Shown one piece after another: positions 37,501 to 45,420 of a stretch of DNA of 64,000 nucleotides. Source of the stretch: Gonatopus flavifemur (taxonomy: Eukaryota; Arthropoda; Insecta; Hymenoptera; Dryinidae); the NCBI GenBank assembly GCA_018340375.1, contig JAFFJZ010000002.1, positions 12,108,001 through 12,172,000 on the forward strand, written 5' to 3'. How positions within the stretch are numbered: the first letter of the stretch is position 1; every line of letters begins with the position of its first letter. The translations under genes were made by a program, and so were the position numbers. Below the pieces are notes generated by a model, which was not told the origin of the DNA, made no database searches, and saw only the letters and a program-made list of their open reading frames with translations.

Positions 37501-39521
37501 TTTTCTTTCGTTGTTAAATAAATCATCGTCATTCGGAATAATTGCTTCAGAGAGATTGGTTGAATACAATTCTTCATGATCCTTGTCTATTTCAATATTG
37601 CGACATCGGGTGCATTTTACAACTTACGCAATTTATTCGCTTGTTAACATTCTTATCTGGGGTTTTATATATACTCACTCGCACTCTGATGGTTATTTAC
37701 AATAATAAGCTTCCGAATTTGATATTGTTTTTCTCGGAGTGATCTAATTATCGATTACAAAATCTGTACTTTTATTGAATAATAATGAAAATTGTTTTCT
37801 AAACATGAATTTAGTTGTAGAATATCATCTGCTTCGTAATTCGTACACTGAAAAGAAATGTAGTGGAACCAACCTCGCGACGAGTTCAAATCAAAGAGTA
37901 TCAGGAGGGAACATAACGATGAAAGGGGTGGAAATTATTGAAACGGAAACTCACACTCTCAAGACCAACTTTCTTATGGCTCCAGCCAACGGAAGTTTTG
38001 TTTCCAAAAGTAAAGTCTATTTATCAATTTGAGAATTGTGCTCTCATTGATTGGATCCTTCAGAAAGTAGATCTTGAGGGTGTAGGATACCCCTTGGTTT
38101 AAATACGGCTGATCTCGCTGCGAAGTTCAGTCACTTTAATATCGATTGAATTGGCCGAATAAGGAATTACTTCAATCGATAATCAGTTGACTCAACTTCG
38201 CGGCGAGATTCGCCGTGTTTAACCCTAGAACGTGCATGTGGGGTCTTTTAGGACCCCAAGACATTTTTTTCTACCCCAGCATCTGAGCTTCTCTTCATCT
38301 CTGTAGTTTGTCATCCAAATATTTTCAAAGTATACATCCTGACGAACAAAAACCGTCCATAGTGAGTTGAAATCCGTTGAGTTTCAAATGAGTTACAGCC
38401 ATTTGAAATTTCCTGTGTTTTTCAAGTGCCCGTTCTAGGGCTACACTCGCCGCGAGGTTGGCTCCACTACATTTTTTTCAGTGTAGTGTTCTATTATTAT
38501 TAAAAAAACATTCCAATTTGAATGTATATATATCGAGAAGCACCAGGGAATATTGTAGTTTTTTCCTACATCTCATCAGATCTGATCATTTCTTTTCAGC
38601 AATAGCGATGGACAAAGTTGTTTCTAACAGCAAAAAATATCCTGTCTCTTCTCACCCATTTATATCGATTTCCTCCTAGATGGGAATTCAATCGATTCTT
38701 TAATGAAGCGTAACGAAGATTCAATGCATAACAGATTGAAGATAGGTTTACTTCAATGGAAGTGGAGAACAACTAGACTGGTTACGATGATAATGTGACA
38801 TCTCTCATGAGTCGACGCACCTGTCGAGTGGTCTGCAGTGTGCATCGTTGTGTTGTTTTGTTTTTATTATCGCGTGTATACATTAAGCAGAGAAATGTTA
38901 ACAATCAGTTTTTTTTTTCAATAGATTGAAGTTTCCTGTTAAAGATGGAACGAATGCTCAAGGAAAGTTGATATTATTCGAGGGAAGAGCGTAGAATAGA
39001 AGAGAAATGAATGAGAGAAAGAAAACAAGGAATCATCATTCTTGTGTACACCTGTTTAACCTTTCAATTCTCCTCCACGTTATAATATCACGTTGATTAT
39101 GATAGTTTTATATCTTCAAGATCAATTCAACACCTATAATCATCAGAAATTAAATTCTTTCATGAAAATAAATCGATTATAGAGAATATTCAACAAATAT
39201 ATTCAATCTTGACTTCACATCAAAAACTATACTCATATTTTAATGATAATATTCTTTGTGTGAATTTGAATTTCAGGTGGTAGTATATCAATGACAGATG
39301 CCAGTGGTAAACCTTACGTCGGGGGTGCAGGGAACGGTTCGATGGCCTCTGTAGCGACGTCTGGGAGTGTGACTAGTACAGCATCACCGCTCAGAAGTTC
39401 TTTGAAGAAGCCCAAACCCCTTGGTATCCATAATCCCGGTTTTTCCGCTCACAGCCCCACTCTTTCGAGGAACGGTTCTCAGAAGAAAGTACGGATCCAA
39501 ACGCACTCGACGGAAGTATAG
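14201..39521 (+). CDS. Unrecognised single-pass membrane protein with C-terminal PDZ ligand (three-exon model, 168 aa)
   Basis: Model 14201-14299, 15408-15570 and 39277-39521: 507 nt, 168 codons plus TAG. All three pieces join in frame with GT..AG sites. The N-terminal 33 residues are strongly charged (RRKRNLLKEAKDDIKLERK) and end in a Cys pair. One hydrophobic segment (LAAIVLNFGVLVSSIYEGIY, about residues 34-53) follows, then a basic flank (ARRGGDPTKIR). The tail is Ser/Thr/Gly-rich with two NPG(Y/F) motifs (INNPGY, HNPGF). It ends HSTEV, a class I PDZ ligand. Inference: a type I or II membrane protein held by a PDZ scaffold, with possible palmitoylation at the juxtamembrane Cys pair. I do not recognise the family. 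Exon 1 is less certain than the other two, and further exons in the 23.7-kb second intron cannot be excluded. Confidence 0.65.
14454..14737. mobile_element. MITE, CACTGTTGGAA family, copy 2
   Basis: Starts CACTGTTGGAAGAATTC and ends TTTTTCTAACAGTG. The interior matches the copy at 2341-2649. It lies in the first intron of the plus-strand gene model. Confidence 0.72.
14738..15407. other. Non-coding interval before the membrane-segment exon
   Basis: Intronic under the gene model. It ends in the pyrimidine-rich acceptor tract TTCAATTTTTTGTTCCAG. No repeat was recognised. Confidence 0.45.
15408..15570 (+). CDS. Membrane-segment exon of the PDZ-ligand protein
   Basis: Acceptor TTTTTTGTTCCAG and donor AAATG|GTGAGC give 163 nt. 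Translation starts LAAIVLNFGVLVSSIYEG (hydrophobic, about 18 residues), then ARRGGDPTKIRVISDPR and INNPGYREHHHPTN. The last base plus GT of the next exon completes a Gly codon. Codon use is clearly richer in GC than the surrounding introns. Confidence 0.82.
15794..15990 (+). repeat. Dispersed repeat, copy 2 (copy 1 near 1632-1835)
   Basis: Same order of blocks as copy 1, diverged. It lies just 3' of the membrane-segment exon, inside the long intron. Confidence 0.45.
16000..16290. repeat. Inverted-repeat patch
   Basis: Pieces such as GATTTGAATTGGAAATTTTC and GAAAATTTCCCATTCAAACC face each other around 16055-16170. CAGGGATCCCTGCTT near 16018 and GAAGCAGGGATGTG near 16261 may be outer ends. A diverged MITE is likely. 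Confidence 0.4.
16300..17330. other. Non-coding interval within the long intron
   Basis: A/T-rich, with no gene or clear repeat ends. It leads into the piggyBac relic. Confidence 0.35.
17350..17650 (+). pseudogene. piggyBac-type transposase relic
   Basis: The frame from 17368 reads TALLISSLHKVHRIDTKSGK, then IIFYDEMIGSVDTFNQLC. This matches the conserved 'LLSSMH...KP.II.YN.TKGGVDT.DQ.C' region of piggyBac transposases (family knowledge). It stops at 17565. After a frame change, KWGLPLFNCLLN (about 17600-17640) continues the conserved 'RWPLALFYNLLN' region. Only this C-terminal part of the catalytic core remains. It lacks the N-terminal half and recognisable element ends, so it cannot encode an active enzyme. 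Confidence 0.72.
17903..18078. mobile_element. MITE with GTTGCAGCAAC hairpin arms
   Basis: After TA, CACGGAAAAAAAGAAATAG leads GTTGCAGCAACTACTCGAA. The facing arm is TTGAATAGTTGCTGCAAC followed by TATTCC. The inner arms repeat GTCGATTTCCGACCAT in inverse. Confidence 0.68.
18134..18388. mobile_element. MITE, CACGGAGAGAAAT family
   Basis: TA-CACGGAGAGAAATATAATTG faces CAATTAAATTTCTCTCC. The inner arms CCAGAACTATTCGG / CCGAATAGTTCTGG are perfect inverted copies. Confidence 0.75.
18513..19554. mobile_element. Nested 1.04-kb inverted-repeat element carrying a TCTCTGAAT minisatellite
   Basis: Arms of about 110 bases starting CACGGAGAAAATCCTACA are inverted copies of each other. They include CCCACACGACTG.CTCGTGTTATGC, and TA flanks both ends. 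The middle (about 18673-19410) is not element-like but a minisatellite. Confidence 0.85.
18673..19410. repeat. TCTCTGAAT-type minisatellite inside a MITE
   Basis: Dozens of variants of CTCTGAATTT / CTCTGAATCC in tandem. A short reverse-strand block (AGAGAGATTCAGAGTAAT) near 18737-18785 makes local hairpins possible. Confidence 0.85.
19600..21080. other. Non-coding intronic interval
   Basis: Short open frames only. A run of ATTCCAAATTG/CAAATTGTGG variants around 20935-21050 suggests a decayed repeat. Nothing else was recognised. Confidence 0.35.
21083..21742. mobile_element. MITE A family copy with an internal insertion
   Basis: Starts CACGGAGAACAGAATGCAGC and ends GACCTGCATTTTTCTCCGTG. Inner arms match MITE A. 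About 300 bases between roughly 21315 and 21625 are foreign to the family. Confidence 0.7.
22368..22481. mobile_element. Short inverted-repeat element, GGGATAGGCGAT ends
   Basis: GGGATAGGCGATATCTTGAC faces TTGTCAAAACATCGCCTATC. Arms are about 35 bases and the whole element is 114 bases. Confidence 0.72.
22489..22981. mobile_element. Inverted-repeat element with CAGCACAAAAG ends
   Basis: GATCCCAGGCAGCACAAAAG faces CTTTTGTGCTGTATGGGATC. An inner pair, AATTCAAAATGC / GCATTTTGAATTC, continues the arms. Interrupted at 22665-22887. Confidence 0.78.
22665..22887. mobile_element. Nested MITE, CACTGTTGGAA family
   Basis: Starts CACTGTTGGAAATTTCTGC and ends GATATTTCTGACAGTG. The interior is palindromic (TTTACATTAAA / ACATTAAATTTAATGTAAAA motifs). 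It sits between the two arms of the outer element. Confidence 0.75.
22990..24600. other. Non-coding intronic interval
   Basis: No exon is supportable. A single family end (ACTGTTAAAAATTTCTGC) near 24293 marks a truncated MITE. Confidence 0.35.
24612..24866. mobile_element. Inverted-repeat element, CAGGCCCCTGACA ends
   Basis: TCATTGACCAGGCCCCTGACA faces TGTCAGGGGCCTGTTCATTGA. The interior is unlike other families here. Confidence 0.62.
24898..25522. repeat. CCAGCTGG/CCAACTTGG-rich repeat with TTGAAAAAACC ends
   Basis: CCTGTTGAAAAAACC at the left faces GGTTTTTTCAAAAGG at the right. Between are many 10-13 base variants of ACTTGGTTCCAGCT and TACCCAGCATGGT. Whether it is a single element is uncertain. 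Confidence 0.45.
26700..26760. promoter_or_regulatory. Small CpG-rich island in the homopolymer block (candidate regulatory)
   Basis: GACGAACGACGACC and CGAACGACGTCGACG stand out from pure A/T surroundings. On the minus strand CGTCAGTCG resembles an insect initiator (TCAGTY). Function is inferred only. Confidence 0.25.
28085..28385. promoter_or_regulatory. CpG-rich island, possible internal promoter or enhancer
   Basis: Contains CGTCGTTGCGATGCGTCGTCG, an E-box CACGTG near 28134, and GCGCATGCG near 28345 (similar to the NRF1/Ewg site). TATAAGTCAGTTC follows near 28367. It lies in the 23.7-kb intron of the plus-strand gene, so an alternative promoter is possible, but no first exon with matching phase was found. 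Confidence 0.3.
29699..29771. mobile_element. 73-base inverted-repeat element, CTTAAGGTGATAC family
   Basis: CTTAAGGTGATACTA faces TAGTATCCTCTTAAG. The middle, GCCGTAGTTTGTCATAAACG, matches a copy at 51269-51445. Confidence 0.6.
29812..30116. mobile_element. MITE, CACGGAGAA family
   Basis: Left CACGGAGAACAAATATACTA. Right GGCATTTTTCTCCGTA. Inner arms ACATAAAAATAC / GTATTTTTATGT and CAGAAACTGGAAGG / CCTTCCTGTTTCT are inverted. Confidence 0.72.
30783..31036. mobile_element. MITE with ACTGTGAAAAAT / ATTTTTTGCAGTG ends
   Basis: Outer ends face each other. Inner repeats of GTGGAGAAA / TTTCTCCAC-like and CCCCA/TGGGG motifs fill it. It creates overlapping open frames on both strands that are not genes. 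Confidence 0.5.
31040..33775. other. Non-coding intronic interval
   Basis: No exon is supportable. The part from about 32100 to 32750 (for example GAGATATCGTGGAGCC, AAAACGCCTTAAAAAGG) has the look of decayed transposon non-coding sequence, but no ends were found. Confidence 0.35.
34003..34286 (+). repeat. Direct duplication of about 82 bases
   Basis: The blocks 34003-34088 and 34203-34286 both read ATGATGCATAGAATAT...TTAATTGAACTCC...TTTCCTTTTTTGGAAAAAATT with few differences, separated by about 115 bases. Confidence 0.75.
35110..35352 (+). repeat. Two diverged direct repeats of about 100 bases
   Basis: Both units carry a TATAG-CC-AAT-GATT block, then ATGAAAAATGAATAG / ATGAAAAATAAATAG, then CACTTGCAAATTT. 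The spacing is about 146 bases. Confidence 0.6.
35520..36050. repeat. CCTGATCAGG-rich repeat, copy 1
   Basis: Palindromic CCTGATCAGG and variants (CAGGTCCTGAT, GGACCTGATC) recur more than ten times. A second such region is at 58670-59400. Confidence 0.65.
36118..36342. mobile_element. MITE, AGCTG family, near-perfect 225-base hairpin
   Basis: Arms of about 95 bases starting CACAGAAAAAATGATTTAGC are inverted copies with only about three differences, separated by a loop of about 35 bases. They include GCAGCAGCTAAGTAGCTAGC. The near identity implies recent insertion or gene conversion. Confidence 0.9.
36505..37840. other. Non-coding intronic interval
   Basis: Holds a perfect-arm palindrome CAGCTGCACTTTA..TAAAGTGCAGCTG at 37432-37461 and otherwise short open frames without support. 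Confidence 0.4.
38097..38222. repeat. Hairpin inside the composite MITE
   Basis: TTTAAATACGGCTGATCTCGC faces GCGAGATTCGCCGTGTTTAA. The arms continue to ATCGATTGAA / TTCAATCGAT near the centre. Confidence 0.7.
38223..38440. mobile_element. piggyBac-like short element
   Basis: TTAA followed by CCCTAGAACGTGCATG. Right end GTGCCCGTTCTAGGG. CCCTAG ends and the TTAA target are piggyBac features, but the right TTAA is missing (CTAC), so one side is mutated or the pairing is old. Confidence 0.55.
38484..39276. other. Non-coding interval before the terminal exon
   Basis: Intronic. A purine-rich GAGAGAAAGAAAACAAGG stretch lies near 39012. It ends with the acceptor TTTGAATTTCAG. Confidence 0.45.
39277..39521 (+). 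CDS. Terminal exon of the PDZ-ligand protein
   Basis: Acceptor GAATTTCAG, 245 nt to TAG. It reads GGSISMTDASGKPYVGGAGN, a Ser/Thr-rich block, SSLKKPKPLGIHNPGF, then RNGSQKKVRIQTHSTEV. The final Thr-Glu-Val fits the class I PDZ-binding consensus. The long GC-richer open frame and good splice site support a real exon. Confidence 0.85.
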
Positions 39522-40700
39522 CCGACATCTTCATCGTTCCAACTGTGACGGAATAATGTTTCGTTTCTTTCCGAGAAAAGAAAAATTGTCTACCGAGATG
39601 TGTACTTCAATCAGTGCGGTGAATGTCCCTCGTTAGTGGAGTACAAATATAGATCGCCAATTGATCTTGAACATTTTGTTTGTTTGTTTTTTTTGCAAAC
39701 TATTCCTACGGTTCATTCTAGCCAACGAGTCAGCTGATTAATAGAATTTATCAGAGAATGAAATCGAGAAGAACATTGAGTGTGTGAATAGTTGGGTACA
39801 AATCACAGAAACTAGTTAGAAGATCGCGTGATCGACGAACGACTGAAAGTATATCGAATGCAATGGAGACGTGAATTTATTAGATAATATCAAAAGGATA
39901 TCCATCCACGGTTAATGATAATCATTTCCATGTTTCTGATATTGAGATTGAAAGGAAAGAAAAAAACATATTCAATAATCTTTGTGGAAAATTGTCGTTA
40001 GTGGTCGATTAAATGCCATTGAATTGCTTTCATTCGATACGATAACAGGGGCAATTTTTCCTGAAGAATGTATATCATTTCATTACGCACAAAAGAGAGA
40101 ATGGATAACTTCGTTGTTATTATTGATTATCATTGTTATTTCATTTTATCATAGACGAAGTTTGCACGATATTATTCAAATCAAATGTTTAATTTTGAAA
40201 TACACGATCGGCGGGCTGATTGTTATTGGAAGAATTCGTTGATGCCATTCGTCTTTCACATCGAACCGTCTTTAACATTCTCATTGATTAATTATCATCA
40301 ATTTATCGGTTCAATGAGGTATTTCAACCAGGGCTGCTGGTTTGGAGGATTCGATGAAAAAAGGATGAATTTGAAAACTACAAAAATTCGTTGTTGTCCA
40401 TACAAACGAAATGAAATTCTTCAAAGCGTCAACGATCTTTCCGTAATGTACGAAGCTGTGAATCGTGGAAGTCGCAGTATACGTGATACGTTTTTAAAGA
40501 TTTTTTTATCTTTTCATTTTTATTGATTTTTATCTTTATGATTATAAGATTTAGAGATATCTTCGATTTCTCTTTAATAATAATGAAGAGAAAACCGTAG
40601 AACAATACTTATTTGTACTACATCCGTCCAGCCCTACGCAGGCAGCTATTTAGCCGTAAAACGGCCAGAGATATTGATATATAAATAAAATATAGATATA
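39522..40700 (+). other. Putative 3' UTR of the PDZ-ligand gene
   Basis: Non-coding sequence free of recognisable MITE ends runs from the TAG to an AATAAA at 40684-40689. Short open frames here have no coding character. The UTR extent is inferred from that signal alone. Confidence 0.45.
40684..40689 (+). terminator. Candidate poly(A) signal of the PDZ-ligand gene
   Basis: AATAAA in an AT-rich stretch about 1.16 kb after the stop codon. It is the first clear signal before the next MITE at 40897. Confidence 0.4.
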
Positions 40701-40896
40701 TATTTATATTTTCTAGTGATTGTTTTAATATATATATATGTATACACACAGTGTCCCAGAATTGATAGGAAGTGCCGATGGAATGCTGTTCTTTTCATCA
40801 TTAATCTTTGTACTAAAAAGAATTTATAGTCTCACAAAAATTTCGAACTCATGAATAATTTTTATTATTGTTTGTAAGTGCAGAACTTCAATGCTA

Positions 40897-41572
40897 CACG
40901 GAGAAAAATCGAACTCGAAAATATAAGTATTTTTATACAAACATTTTTTCTTGGTTTTTTTAGTAAACTAGAAACGATAAGGGTCAGAACAATACTTCCA
41001 TTGAACTCCTCCAGGGCTCTTTATGGATTCATTAGTTCGAAAAGAGTTCTTGGAGAATTCGATTCTTGTTCTCGAAAAAGAATTCTTCGTGTATTATCTG
41101 GGATTGTACAAAAAGTAATAGGTGAATGTTGAATTTTATCAAACGTGTAATAAGTGTTTGTTACTTTTCACTTTGTATTCATAATTTTTCATATTTTGAA
41201 GTAAAAATCCGTTTTCCAAACTCAATCGTTTCTGATCTGCGAGGTTCTAATGAGGTGATACCAGCGACCCCTGAAAATACAACCAAATCTATTGGTTAGA
41301 AAAGAACACAACCGAAATTATTCTGATAAATTACTCGAAAACAAATGAATGAAATCATAATATCGCTCTGTACAGACCTTCTCCAATCAAAAAAGGTGGT
41401 CTGTACAGAGCGACATTTTCCTTTTACTGCTTTATTGTTAAATAATTTGTCAGAAAAGATTTGGCTCGGGTTGCATCGTCAGGGGCCGCTGGTATCCCCT
41501 TGGAAAACTAAGAAAAAGTCTCAGATTTTCATTAAAAATTTATTATATTTCCGAGTTCCATTTTCCTTCGTG
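40897..41572. mobile_element. MITE, CACGGAGAAAAAT family, interrupted
   Basis: TA-CACGGAGAAAAATCGAACTC faces GAGTTCCATTTTCCTTCGTG-TA. Inner arms GAAACGATAAGGG-like / AATCGTTTCTG support a fold-back. Interrupted at 41250-41502. Confidence 0.75.
41250..41502. mobile_element. Nested element, GGTGATACCAGCG ends
   Basis: GGTGATACCAGCGACCCCTGA faces TCAGGGGCCGCTGGTATCCCC. Its centre is a palindrome with arms TCGCTCTGTACAGACC / GGTCTGTACAGAGCGA (41363-41413). Confidence 0.8.
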
Positions 41573-41574
41573 TA

Positions 41575-43550
41575 CAAAAATGAAACTTAATTATCCATGT
41601 TTTATCGCAAGTGACGTTGAGGACTGAAAAGTATTTTCGATTTGTTGCAACTGAGAATGTCATTACACAACATGGTGTTCTCCAATTTTTTCAATTATCA
41701 CCAGACTGTAAATTTCTGTTGGTCCATTACATTTCCATCAATTAAAAATTTCAAAGAACAGCATTCTACACCCATGGGAAATACCAATTATGGGACACTT
41801 TGTAGAAAGAGAGAAATATATATATATATGAATATATGTATACGTGCGCAAAGCACGGAAAGAAATGATTTACCCCACATCGTGTTCGATTAAAAATAAA
41901 ACGATGACCACCAATTTTGTTTTCTTTATTAATATTAATACTAATTATGTGTCTTACGTAATGTGATTTTTCTCATTTAAAAATGAAAACCGAACAGATA
42001 TTGAATTTTAATGTTAAAAAGGGAACATCCAATGTGAAATTATTTGAAATTGCAGAGGATACGTTCAACGAATTGCCAATATTCTTATCCTACTAACGGT
42101 ATAATTTGATTTATGCCATCATTGTGGAGCAGGCCTCATGAAAAAAAATATTGTCTTTTGAATAAGAATCATTTGAAAATCATATGGGAATAATTATTTC
42201 TTCTATAGGGTTTGAAATGTTTATAAAACATTTGAATAAATACACTTTGACGATTTCATAATTTGATTTATGTTTCTGTACTTATGTATTCCTCAAAATC
42301 CTTTTCTTTTTTATTTTTCATGGTCGAAACAATGAATGTGATATACTTGGTTGAATGGATTGAACACGATTTGTTATTCGTTATCCATTCGACAATGAAA
42401 CTTCAATTCCGAAGGAATGTGAGTACCTCCATGAGATGAGATTAAACAGGAACAGCATATTCAGATGCTATTGAGGTCATCAACTAAGTTTTTCCAAAAT
42501 TTCTAACATATGTTATCTTCATCTTTCCTTGACGTTGGACCCATTACAAGAAGAAAATGGTGAAATAATCGATTTGTTTAAAAATATTCCATAGTTCCAT
42601 TGACCTATCAATAGATCGGAAAGAATGTTTCGTTGAAACAACAAAATATTGTATTTTATAAATGAACAACGAATATGTGAATACCGACAACTTCTTAGAT
42701 AAAAATTGACAATGGGCGTTAGGCTGGCGCGAAGGTCACCAAGATGGACCGAGCCTAGATTACCAAGCATCCTAAGTAACACCAATGTGCGTGAAATATT
42801 CTCCGAACGTTCCTAGAATATTTAAACGTCCTGCAAACATTCTCAGAACGTTTGACGAAGATTGTGTGTTACTAGGGATGGTGCAACTCTGAAATGATTA
42901 GATGATTTAAGCCTTAGCTTCAGTTTCTACAATCAAGACCCAACACTGCGAATGGAGTTGTAATAGTATTCACCATCAATGGCAAATAATAAAGAAATTT
43001 GATTGTCAAGGAAAAAAAAATACGTTGAAGAATTGCGGGAAGTTCGACAAATAATTTTTCTGATTATTCTAAACTGATAAATGATGCAAATTTGTGGCCC
43101 TGATATTGAAGTAAGCGCATGCTATTATGAAACGCATGAAAAACTCTTTCTATCATGGAATCTTCAGAGAAGACTTATATCAGGCCCTTTCGAATGTCTA
43201 GAACTTCTCTCCATATGCTGATCAGAAAGTTGTAGATGGCTCCGCGTGTCAGTGGGGTTATCGATTCTGTAAAATGAATCATGCATCGCGAAAATTTAAG
43301 ATGAATAGTGAGAAAATGACCAATAATTACAGATAATACTATTAAATTTATGAACTTTCAACTCACAAGGAAACCAACTTCGCAACGTTGATATTTTGAG
43401 GTTATGATCCAGCCAACTGGATGAAATCACCATCTGGATTTCTTGGTCAATACGTGAATCGGATTTCTAGGGGAAAATGCATGAGTCGAAGGGGCCTGAC
43501 TTATATATTCATTGAATGCTTGGTTTGTCACTCGCAAAAAACAAGCAACG
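41575..43550. other. Intergenic interval between the convergent genes
   Basis: A short AT tract lies near 41818. A small inverted-repeat element lies at 42775-42868 (CCTAAGTAACAC / GTGTTACTAGGG). Otherwise nothing is supportable. Confidence 0.4.
42775..42868. mobile_element. Short inverted-repeat element, AAGTAACAC ends
   Basis: CCTAAGTAACACCAATGTG faces TTGTGTGTTACTAGGG. The inner CGAACGTTC / AACGTTTG motifs are inverted. About 94 bases. Confidence 0.5.
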
Positions 43551-43551
43551 C

Positions 43552-44140
43552 CCCTTGTGAAAATATTTCTACGCCAAATTACGCCAAAAACTACGAAATT
43601 TTACGTCAATCTACACTGAAACAAAATACTCCGGTTAATATATGGACAGCAAGAATTACTGCTATTTTAACCGGAATTCTAGTTGAATGAATCAAGTCTC
43701 CGGCAAATTTAACAAGGGCTCCGGTACATTTAACAAGAATTCCAGTAAAAGTCACAGATATTCCTTGCTGTCCATATAGTAACCGGAATTCTGGTGAAAT
43801 TAACAGTTCATTTTTTTCCGTGTACGTCCCACAGCCTGGCATAGTTTTATGTAATTAGGCATAGACAAAAATATGAATATTTGTGCCGAAAATACGGGGA
43901 ATTGTAGCAGGGGAGTAGAAATATGTAAATTTGGCGTACAAAGTCCGAGAGTTTATGTCATTCTACGTATTTCTACACCTTTTCACGTCACAGTATACGG
44001 GTAAAACTCTTGGTCATAGATTGGCGTACTTTGACATAGAAGTGCGTAGAATTTTCTAGGTTGTTTTACGGAAGTGTTCGAAATGCAGTATTTAGGCGTA
44101 GTTTTTGGCGTAATTTGGCGTTGAAATATTTTCACAAGGG
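43552..44140. mobile_element. Inverted-repeat element, CCCTTGTGAAAATATTTC ends
   Basis: Arms of about 45 bases (CCCTTGTGAAAATATTTC, then GCCAAATTACGCCAAAAACT) face each other. Interrupted at 43614-43822. Confidence 0.85.
43614..43822. mobile_element. Nested MITE with TA flanks
   Basis: TA-CACTGAAACAAAATACTCCG faces TTCATTTTTTTCCGTG-TA. Inner arms TATGGACAGCAAG / CTTGCTGTCCATA are perfect inverted copies. Confidence 0.78.
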
Positions 44141-44168
44141 ACCTTGGTGAAAGTTACTGCGACTCGCT

Positions 44169-44427
44169 GCCCTGGCAGAAAAGTTTTGTTGAATTTTGTT
44201 CACTTTTGATACAGAAATATTTCAATAAAAATCAATGAGAATCTCCAAACTACAACGAACTTCAATGGAAGTCAACAAATTGCACTAAAAATTGTTGAAT
44301 ATTATGGACAGTAATTGAGTTTTATCGTAATTTTGTTAAATTCAGTCGAATTTTGTTGATTCCCGAAAAGTGAATGTGCCAAAAGTGAACGAAATTCAGC
44401 AAAATTCAACGAAATTTTTCCACCGGC
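44169..44427. mobile_element. Inverted-repeat element with GTTGAATTTTG arms
   Basis: GCAGAAAAGTTTTGTTGAA and GTTCACTTTTG face CAAAAGTGAACGAAATTCAG and TTCAACGAAATTTTTCC. Confidence 0.65.
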
Positions 44428-44429
44428 GC

Positions 44430-45420
44430 GTTTGAAGAAGGAGTTTCACCTTGGGTCAAGCTATCGCTCCAGTTAAGCGAGGCTGCTGCCCAAGCTAAGC
44501 CAAGCTACTATCGCTGCTTAATGCAACATGGGAATCCACTGTCATGCAGGACCACCTAATGTTTGCCCAGCCAGCAAGGGGCTTCCAAATTCACGGGTTC
44601 ACTACTAATAGTGCTAGTGGTAGCAACGTATGTAGTAGCTTTTCCATTGCCTTGAGACTGCACGCTACCATAGCACATACTATACGCATATACATAGTAT
44701 ATGTTTTAATTTATAACGTAGCACTGCCTCAGCGCTACCAGCATTATCAGGAAGTGCTACCAAGTGCTGCTCCTAGTGAAATACTACGAAGTCGCTTCCA
44801 TTTCCACACATGAAGTGAATCATATATGTGCAAGGAACTTTTGAATTTATAAGTGAATAGTAGCACCGCTGCTGGAAGCGCTGCCTTGATTTTGTTGGCT
44901 GTGTGGAACAGGATCCCGCCATGCGCTAAAAGACTCTTGTGGAAAACCAATTTTTCTTCTCCAGGTAATATTGATTGGAGGATGGGCCAGGCGTGACGCA
45001 GTCTATAATCAATGATGCATCAACAGAGGTGGTTTTTTGACCGTCTATATTTATACGATATTTAGGCCAGTGTCAACCACTCTTGTCTTCACGTAGGTTG
45101 CCCAGCCTTGATGGTCAGCCTTGCGCCCAAGTATATTCTACCTTCAGTATTGGCCAGCCTTATCCAACCCTCCCCCACTTTTGAGGTTCCTTAATTTCGT
45201 GGTTTGAACTAATCCGTAGCGCCGCGTTGATGGTTCTAGTGTGTTGCATAAGCTATACCTATCGGTCAGTCATCTAATCAAATCAGGAATAACAGCCCAT
45301 CAACAGAGCCAGCGCTATCTACTGGTTCAATGTTTGTGACGACAATAAAAACACCTTGTTTGTTATTGTTTAGTCAGGGAGTCGGATAAGGCTGATATTG
45401 GCGGAGCCTGAAGATTTTTA
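44430..45420. other. Intergenic interval, GC-richer, unexplained
   Basis: Repeated GTAGC / AGTGCTA / GCGCTACC motifs around 44600-44890 suggest a decayed repeat. No ends could be paired and no gene was found. Confidence 0.35.

Larger units (their letters stand above)
37846..38483. mobile_element. MITE with CACTGAAAARAAATGTAGTG ends, composite interior
   Basis: Left CACTGAAAAGAAATGTAGTG plus GAACCAACCTCGCG. Right CGCGAGGTTGGCTCC then CACTACA...CAGTG. TA lies at 37844-37845 and 38484-38485. The interior holds a hairpin and a piggyBac-like element. Confidence 0.82.

Noticed and set aside
37775..38032. 85-codon open frame as an extra exon of the plus-strand gene
   Set aside because: It overlaps the left end of the TA-flanked MITE at 37846. 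The phases of the real exons already match without it.
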